Below are positions 33,801 through 38,133 of a stretch of DNA of 38,133 bases, piece after piece; the first letter of the stretch is position 1, and each line of letters starts with the position of its first letter. Where the stretch lies: NCBI GenBank assembly GCA_903847405.1, contig CAINDP010000174.1:1-38133 (forward strand), read 5' to 3'. This DNA comes from an uncultured Myxococcales bacterium. GTDB lineage: Bacteria; Myxococcota_A; UBA9042; DTJE01. The position numbers and the translations under genes are program-made. The notes beneath the pieces are model-generated. The model was given only the letters and a program-made list of their open reading frames with translations. It was not told the DNA's origin and searched no databases.

Positions 33801-35081
33801 CTGGTGCGCATCCCGCTGCTGCCCGGCGAGTCCCTGACCGAATCCAACCTGCGGGTCGAGGGCCGTGAGGTCGTCGTATCCCTGGGGCGCGACGACACGG
33901 ACATCGGCTGGGAATCGACGCTGCAGGAAGCCGCGAAACTGGACCTGATCGCGCCCCGGGGCGTGCCGTGGTCCGAAACCTGGGTGCTGCGCTGCAGCCC
34001 GGTCTGGCAGTGCGCCGCCAGCGGGATTTCCCCGGTGCGCCACCAGCAGGACGGGCGTTGGGAACCGGTCTTCCAGCCCTACCCCGGCGAATCCCTGGCC
34101 GTGGCCTTCGAACGCCCCGCGGGGGCGGTGGGCCAGTCGGTCACGATCGACACGGCGCAACTGCACTGGGCGCCCGGCACGCGCCTGTCGTCCGCGATGC
34201 TGGTCGTGCACGTCCGCAACAGCCAGGGCGGCACCCAGACCTTCGAACTGCCCCCGGGGGCCGAGGTCCAGCGCGTCGCGGTGGACGGCCGCGAGGAAGC
34301 GATCCGCGAGGAGGGCGGGAGGCTGTCGGTCAGCCTCCACCCCGGCCGGCAGCGCATCGAGATCGGCTGGCAGCAACCCCAGGGGATCGAGCCCCTGTCG
34401 CGGGTGCCCCGGGTCGGCCTGGGGGCTCCCGCCGCCAACACCCAGGTCGTGGTCACCCTGCCGGAGGAGCGCTGGCTGCTGCTGGCCGGCGGCCCGTCCT
34501 GGGGTCCCGCGGTGCTGTTCTGGGGCCTGCTGATCGCGGCGATCCTGGCCGCGTTGCTGCTGGGACGCCTGTCGTTGAGCCCGCTGCGGACCTGGCAGTG
34601 GATGCTGCTGGCCGCGGGCCTGACCCAGATCCCGGTCTGGGCCTCCCTGGTCGTCGCGGCATGGTTCCTGGCCCTGCAGTGGCGGGGCACCCGGCCCCAG
34701 CCGAACCGCCCCGTCCTGCGGGACGCCGTCCAGATCGGGCTGGCCGTCGGAACGGTCGTCGCCCTGGGCTGCCTGTATGCCGCGGTCCACGCCGGCCTGC
34801 TGCTGCAGCCCGACATGCAGGTCGCCGGCGCCGGGTCCAGCCAGGGACAGTTGGTCTGGTTCGCCGACCGGGTGGGCGCCACCCTGCCCCAGCCCTGGGT
34901 CCTCAGCCTGCCCCGCCGCGTCTGGCAGGGCATCCTGCTGGCGTGGTCCCTGTGGCTGGCCTGGAGCCTGGTGAAGTGGATGCCCTGGGCCTGGCGCTGC
35001 TGGTCCACCGGGGGAATCTGGTCCCGGATCCGCAAGGAAAAGCGCCCCGCCGGGGTCGTGCCGACGCCGCCCGCCGAGTAG
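30813..35081 (+). CDS. Large uncharacterised multi-domain membrane protein
   Basis: A 1422-residue envelope protein starting at GTG 30813-30815 (GGAGG five bases upstream), with an N-terminal signal peptide (SITLLSVLAALSVALPAAA). Residues about 40-480 are beta-rich and exported; a cluster of hydrophobic helices spans about 482-575 and includes IPFTVYEIRTGIHPQVG. A cytosolic-type charged linker (Glu/Asp/Lys-rich, 600-680) and DPNAVVQTGPGVPTWSW precede more helices near 728-748 and 769-789. A second exported beta-rich region (790-1225) contains two related modules (VTVDGKPDAAMVLLQ, VQRVAVDGREEAIREEG). Four to five C-terminal helices lie between about 1230 and 1394. I know of similar large hypothetical proteins in Proteobacteria but no function. 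It may act with the preceding MscS channel, since the genes are co-directional 104 bases apart; a weak TTGGAA/CATGCT pair sits in that gap. Confidence 0.75.
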   Translation: MRRSITLLSVLAALSVALPAAARPAAARPAAASPSTAASLPLELAAWVPWVLDGVPDRNCPVVDGSAICTWPTRLALDLGTTGGTFAFDVTTDREAVVVLPGGTAAWPLSVTSDTGEVAVLQREGLPIVVLPASQHRLKGRFAWRDLPESIVVPPDVALVQLSIAGKPLPFPRREEGGLLWVQPRTEAAQEGESLDLEVSRKITDGIPVRVTTRIVLRASGSPREVDLGQILLAGTVPMAVAADVPARIDATGALRVQVRAGTWNVEVVARTAGDVPETFASPRRESPWPSDETWVFEAADALRQVTVSGAPGVDPTRTGIRDDWRAFPAYLVSAGQSLTIATERRGEPEPPPSSLALSRDVWLDLDGKGYTLRDQIRGRLTRDWRLDLASPAVLGHVAVDGVDQLVTTRPGSGIPGVELRRGDLNLVAESRVDGDTRTLPAVGWSTDVDDLKVRLHLAPGWTLLSASGVDRLPGTWVERWTLLSFLFVLLIALAVARLTRWWWGLLALAGLVLAQHEPGRPWWIWVWVSLLAATALLKVVPDGRFRLAVRLWWAGTLVALALVLIPFTVYEIRTGIHPQVGIGAAQGVDLLSSNDEYEAPNAPAAMDRTLANEVTRAEAEAAEQMEEDKATIELDDEADAVGKARMEPGRPRKGTLADLMPKPQQQAPSGAGSYRAMKKQAMQNDPNAVVQTGPGVPTWSWATSRLDWSGPVDAGHTVRLWLLSPGMNLALALLRVALLLALTWVLVRTGWTIGAPIARTGGPRVPPAAGAATVALLLALLVPGLARSEVPPQDVLDDLRGRLLRPEPCQPDCVSTSVVALTVRGSTLSLRAEIHAGARVQWPVPGPARNWVPGAVTVDGKPDAAMVLLQDGFLHVRLGPGRHVVEATGPTPLVDALTLEFADAPHRVEATATGWDLEGLRDDGRAERSIRLIRRAQIAADGAADGEAAGEAKPEDSSGAGNLPPWLEVTRTLDIGIPWLVHTEVHRASPTGSPVLVRIPLLPGESLTESNLRVEGREVVVSLGRDDTDIGWESTLQEAAKLDLIAPRGVPWSETWVLRCSPVWQCAASGISPVRHQQDGRWEPVFQPYPGESLAVAFERPAGAVGQSVTIDTAQLHWAPGTRLSSAMLVVHVRNSQGGTQTFELPPGAEVQRVAVDGREEAIREEGGRLSVSLHPGRQRIEIGWQQPQGIEPLSRVPRVGLGAPAANTQVVVTLPEERWLLLAGGPSWGPAVLFWGLLIAAILAALLLGRLSLSPLRTWQWMLLAAGLTQIPVWASLVVAAWFLALQWRGTRPQPNRPVLRDAVQIGLAVGTVVALGCLYAAVHAGLLLQPDMQVAGAGSSQGQLVWFADRVGATLPQPWVLSLPRRVWQGILLAWSLWLAWSLVKWMPWAWRCWSTGGIWSRIRKEKRPAGVVPTPPAE

Positions 35082-35105
35082 CCTCCGGCACACGGGACGC
35101 GAAGC

Positions 35106-36827
35106 CTATTCCGCCGCAGGCGGCCACGCATCGGGGCCGGTGAACAGTTCGCAGTCGAAGAAGGGCGCCCCGCCCTTCGCGCGCACCGGCGAGGCGCAGT
35201 ACTCGAAGAAGTTCGACATCTCGGGGATCCAGATGTGGGTCTTCACGGGGCCGGCGGCGGGATCGGACTCGCGCGCCGGGTAGACGTCGTACTCGCCGTC
35301 GGGCACCGTGTCGCTCCACAGGTCCCAGCGTTCGTAGGGCTGGTAGTGGTCGGCCGCCTGGGTGAACTGGGCCATGACCAGCCGGGCCTCCGCGGCCGTC
35401 AGCGGCAGGCCGTAGGTCGCCGCCAGCACCAGCAACTGCGCGACATCCCCCGTGTAGCGGGGATCCGCCGACGTGGCGTCGTCGCGCACCATCAGTTCGT
35501 CCATGCGCGCGCCCAGGCCCGTCAGCAGCCCGCGCGCCGCGTCCGTGGCCCCGTACAGCAGCGCGGTGGCGACGGCGCTGATATGGAAGTTCCACTGCAT
35601 CCACGTATGCCCGTAGTACCGGGCCAGGCCGAACTCCTCGTAGACTTCGGAGATCCCGTCCTCGCAGTCGTTGCCCAGGGGCTCCCCGCGGGCGATCAGC
35701 GCGACCCCCAGTTTCGCGTTGCACTCGGCGTTGGGGACCATTTCCTCGTACTCCACCAGGCTGGCGAAGTCGTCCACGGCGTCGGTTCCATCCAGGTACG
35801 GGATGAAGATCTCGCCGCCCGCGGCCTTGGCCCGGATCAGGTAGCCGTGATCGACGATGTCCGCGGCGAAGGCCTGCAACTGGTCGTACAGCGTCAGCGC
35901 GGCGTCGCGGACTTCCGCGTCGTCGGAGGTCCACAGGATCCGCGACAGGTGGACCTGCGCGCGGTAGACCCAGGGGAAATCGTCCTTGGAGCGCTTGGAA
36001 CGCACGTAGATGTCGCCCCAGGTCGGGTTTTCGAGGTTGTGCAAGGTGTCGTGGCGCTGCTGGGATTCCTCGTGGCGCACCGGGTCGTAGTCCACCGAGG
36101 CCTTCCGTCCCCCGTCCAGCACCCAGTCATGGTTGCGATGGAAGATGGCGCGCGCCATGATCGTGGGCACGACCGGGTCTTCCTGGGCCCAGATGCTGCC
36201 CGTCAGCGTGGCGGAAATGCCCCGGATATAGCCCAGCACCAGTTCGCGCAGGGGCGCCTGTTCCCCGGTCCCCGACAGCGTCAGGAAGGCCCCCACGACC
36301 GGGCCGAAGACCCGCCCGTGCCAGGACATCATGTTGTCGGCGCCGCCCGTGTGCCGGAACTTCACCAGATCCCCCTCCTTGACCGCCAGGGTGTCCTGCC
36401 ACCAGAACAGGTAGGGCGGCTGGCCCCACGGGTTCGACGGGTCCAGCCCGTGGGAATGCCGGCGCGTCCACCGGAAGAAGTCGGTGGCCGCGTAGAAGCC
36501 CAGCATCCGCCGCGTGAACGCGTCCACCTCTGCGGCCGCGGGCGGCGGGCCCCCCGGGTTCGACCGCGACACCTCGAAGGGCAGCGTGGACGGGAAGTGC
36601 GCCACCCTGGGGGGGGCGGTCACGATCGGAACGTCCGGCGCGACGTCGGGCGCGACGACGTCCGTCACCGGCACGTCGAGGCAGCCCCCAGGGCCGCAGC
36701 CCAGGTCCGTGGGCACGCCGTCGCCCGCGTCGGAACGGCACGAGACCAGGCCCGCAAGGACCAGCAGGACCAGGGGCAGCGCGCCCGGCGTCCTGGACGC
36801 AAAGGAAGAATTCCGGTGCACGGTCAT
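35106..36827 (-). CDS. Uncharacterised lipoprotein, paralogue of the gene at 15316-16917
   Basis: A 573-residue lipoprotein: signal LPLVLLVLAGLVSC with Cys30, an Asp/Val/Pro/Thr tether to about 75, then the same predicted helical domain as the protein at 15316-16917. Shared blocks in order are WWQDT.AVK.GD.V.FRH, GGRKASVDYDP, RHDTLHN, WGDIYVRSKRSKDD, VDHGYLIRAK, PNAECNAKL, GEPLGNDCEDG and EYC...FFDC. No hits to a named family come to mind. Some charged and aromatic residues are invariant between the copies, which argues for a conserved ligand site rather than a mere scaffold. Start ATG 36827 has GGGAG about seven bases upstream. Only 15 bases separate it from the stop of the preceding propeller lipoprotein gene, so the two form an operon; the other paralogue has no such partner. 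Confidence 0.82.
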   Translation of the reverse strand: MTVHRNSSFASRTPGALPLVLLVLAGLVSCRSDAGDGVPTDLGCGPGGCLDVPVTDVVAPDVAPDVPIVTAPPRVAHFPSTLPFEVSRSNPGGPPPAAAEVDAFTRRMLGFYAATDFFRWTRRHSHGLDPSNPWGQPPYLFWWQDTLAVKEGDLVKFRHTGGADNMMSWHGRVFGPVVGAFLTLSGTGEQAPLRELVLGYIRGISATLTGSIWAQEDPVVPTIMARAIFHRNHDWVLDGGRKASVDYDPVRHEESQQRHDTLHNLENPTWGDIYVRSKRSKDDFPWVYRAQVHLSRILWTSDDAEVRDAALTLYDQLQAFAADIVDHGYLIRAKAAGGEIFIPYLDGTDAVDDFASLVEYEEMVPNAECNAKLGVALIARGEPLGNDCEDGISEVYEEFGLARYYGHTWMQWNFHISAVATALLYGATDAARGLLTGLGARMDELMVRDDATSADPRYTGDVAQLLVLAATYGLPLTAAEARLVMAQFTQAADHYQPYERWDLWSDTVPDGEYDVYPARESDPAAGPVKTHIWIPEMSNFFEYCASPVRAKGGAPFFDCELFTGPDAWPPAAE

Positions 36828-36842
36828 GGTCTTCTCCCGAGG

Positions 36843-37925
36843 CTAGTGAAGCGCCGTGTAGTGGATGTCCTGCGGGAAGATCAGCCTTTCGCTGACCGTG
36901 TACAAGCCCTTCCCGGACGCATCGAAGGCGATCGACTCGCCCTGGGGCTCGTTGTAGGGTTCGTCCATGAAGGCGGGCAGTACGCAGGGTTCCGAGGCCA
37001 GCATCTGGGCGACCGTCTGCCCCGGCTGCCGGCCGAACAGCCTGCCGTCGAAATACCCCCGCACCGCCAGCCTCCGGCCGTCCGGCGACAGGTCCGCCGC
37101 CGTCGCCTGCTGGAAGGGGAACTGGGCGATCAGGACCAGCGGAAGCACCGTTCCCGCCGCCGACGTCGCGTCCGCCGAGGGGGCCGGCAGCCGGAACACC
37201 TTCGTCGTCGTCAGGCTGTACTCCTTGACCACGAAGTAGAGGTCGCCCGTCCAGGGGTCCACGAAGAACGACTCGCAGTCGTGCTTGCCGTCGGGATAGG
37301 CGACGTCGATCCGCCGGACGTTCCCGATGACGGCGCCGTCGATCGCGGCGGGCTCCGGGAAGACGTACACCGACAGGACGTCCCGGCCGCTCCCGTTGTT
37401 GCCCGTGTCCGCCAGGAACAGGGCGTCCCCCTCGACCCCCGCAAAGGGACCGATGGCGAGGTCCTCGCAGTCCGACAGGGTGACCCCGTCCAGTGCAAAG
37501 GCGGTGACGATCGTCCCGGCCTCGGCGGGCGGCTGGGCCCCTTCCACGCCGTTGCCCGGAAGCCGGATCGCGAAGATGCGGGACTGGTCACCCGAATCGT
37601 TGTGGGCCCACAGCAGCCCGGGATGGACCCGGCTGGCCGCCAGCCCCGACGCCTCGACCACGTCCGTGCCGTCCAGGTTGCCCACCACCTGCGGGGGCTG
37701 CCAGGATGGGCACGTCGCCTCCGGCTGGACATCGGGGTCCGCCGCGTCGATGGGATCCAGGTCGGCCGGGGCGTCCAGGTCGGCCGGGGCTTCCAGGTCG
37801 GCCGGGACGTCCAGGTCGGCCGGAGCGTCCGGGGCGTCCGCCACCACCGGGTCGCTGCCGCACCCCATCGCCAGGCACAGGGCCAGGCTGAACGCGACAG
37901 TCCCCGCGTGCGCATTCGATTTCAT
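36843..37925 (-). CDS. Beta-propeller-like lipoprotein
   Basis: A 360-residue lipoprotein: signal peptide to about 21 with Cys22 (LAMGC; the lipobox is imperfect), then an ADLD/APADL tether encoded by an 18-bp tandem repeat. The domain from about 75 begins DVVEASGLAASRVHPGLLWAHNDSGD, then SRIFAIRLPG, DCEDLAIGPFAG, LFLADTGNNGSGRDVL, DCESFFVDPWTGDLYFVVKE and GESIAFDASGKGLYTVSE. These repeating blade-like strands with Asp-rich turns suggest a calcium-binding beta-propeller, a type seen in many secreted hypothetical proteins; some relatives are labelled phytase-like or esterase-like, but no catalytic site is clear here. Start ATG 37925 has only a weak ribosome-binding site (TGGGAA). It is the first gene of the operon with the paralogue at 35106-36827. 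Confidence 0.78.
   Translation of the reverse strand: MKSNAHAGTVAFSLALCLAMGCGSDPVVADAPDAPADLDVPADLEAPADLDAPADLDPIDAADPDVQPEATCPSWQPPQVVGNLDGTDVVEASGLAASRVHPGLLWAHNDSGDQSRIFAIRLPGNGVEGAQPPAEAGTIVTAFALDGVTLSDCEDLAIGPFAGVEGDALFLADTGNNGSGRDVLSVYVFPEPAAIDGAVIGNVRRIDVAYPDGKHDCESFFVDPWTGDLYFVVKEYSLTTTKVFRLPAPSADATSAAGTVLPLVLIAQFPFQQATAADLSPDGRRLAVRGYFDGRLFGRQPGQTVAQMLASEPCVLPAFMDEPYNEPQGESIAFDASGKGLYTVSERLIFPQDIHYTALH
37756..37827 (-). repeat. Four tandem 18-bp repeats encoding the lipoprotein tether
   Basis: Four near-identical 18-bp units (TCCAGGTCGGCCGGGGCG and variants, plus-strand order) at 37756-37773, 37774-37791, 37792-37809 and 37810-37827. Each encodes six residues of the form APADLD, VPADLE. 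Near-identity at the DNA level implies recent expansion, so copy number may vary between strains without breaking the frame. Confidence 0.9.
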
Positions 37926-37964
37926 GCCGGTTCCCAGGATGCCCCCGTCGCCGCGGTCGCCGCG

Positions 37965-37994
37965 ATTCTACCGCATGCGGGTTGCCGGGTTCAG
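37965..37994 (-). promoter_or_regulatory. Possible promoter of the two-lipoprotein operon
   Basis: Minus-strand CTGAAC (37994-37989), 18-base spacer, TAGAAT (37970-37965), about 40 bases upstream of ATG 37925. Good -10, weak -35. Confidence 0.4.
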
Positions 37995-38077
37995 GGTAGG
38001 ATTGTCCTCCGGCCTGCGTGCTCCCGACTCCGCCAAGGTCGGGGCTGTCGGACTGAGTCCTTGCAGGAGGCGCCGTC

Positions 38078-38133
38078 ATGAAACCGGCCCTGGCCCTGAC
38101 GCTGGTGATCCTGTCCGCGCTGCTGCTGGGGGC
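38078..38133 (+). CDS. Start of a secreted protein (signal peptide only; runs off the right edge)
   Basis: ATG 38078-38080 is preceded by GCAGGAGGCGCCGTC (AGGAGG, seven-base spacing). The 18 visible codons read MKPALALTLVILSALLLG, a lysine followed by a hydrophobic run, as in a signal peptide or lipoprotein leader. The rest lies outside the window, so no function can be given. It diverges from the lipoprotein operon at 37925. Confidence 0.7.
   Translation, partial: MKPALALTLVILSALLLG

Overview
The window is a high-GC (roughly 70% by eye) bacterial chromosome segment, most likely from an uncultured Myxococcota / former Deltaproteobacteria lineage. The signs are several lipoproteins with long Asp/Pro/Ala 'DVP'- or 'ADLD'-type tethers behind the lipid-attachment cysteine, a large protease ending in Cys + transmembrane helix + Arg cluster (MYXO-CTERM-like), a Cys-rich region typical of myxobacterial exoproteins, and a DUF4157 protein. 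An [FeFe]-hydrogenase maturase at the left edge suggests anaerobic or facultative life. Placement is inference; there is no rRNA or marker gene. No tRNA, rRNA, CRISPR array or IS transposase was seen.

Layout. 1-1689 (minus): the 5' part of hydG, a TM1266-like hydrogenase regulator overlapping it, and an acyl-CoA thioesterase, with two recognisable promoters. 1794-2004: a broken ORF6N gene. 2008-5630 (minus): two secreted lipoproteins (six DUF4397 modules; a ZU5-like protein). 5746-9635: a DAG-kinase-fold lipid kinase divergent from a fusion of UspA-like domains with a two-HKD phospholipase D/cardiolipin-synthase domain. 9787-10614: a lower-GC membrane-anchored gluzincin, probably acquired. 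10697-11746: zinc alcohol dehydrogenase. 11805-15092: a 1095-aa DUF4157 protein of the type linked to contractile injection system cargo, with no injection machinery nearby. 15316-16917 and 35106-36827: two paralogous lipoproteins of a family I do not recognise. 16937-21067: giant subtilisin-like protease. 21353-23848: CocE/S15-type lipoprotein hydrolase. 23897-25018: Fic enzyme cassette with its own operator/promoter, flanked by 15-bp direct repeats. 25088-28608: GH3 glycosidase and beta-barrel protein with a 4-bp overlap. 28813-35081: MscS-type channel and a 1422-aa membrane protein. 35106-37925: a two-gene lipoprotein operon. 38078-end: the start of a secreted protein.

Much of the window encodes envelope and extracellular functions (hydrolases, adhesin-like lipoproteins, channels), consistent with a bacterium that degrades polymers or prey. 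The main unexpected item is a 68-nt palindromic element found twice (8244-8311 and 21196-21263). Its central stem is kept by paired base changes, and one copy lies in frame inside the Usp-PLD gene. Other items worth following are the paired lipoprotein family, the orphan DUF4157 protein with a His-rich metal-site-like segment, and the self-contained Fic cassette.
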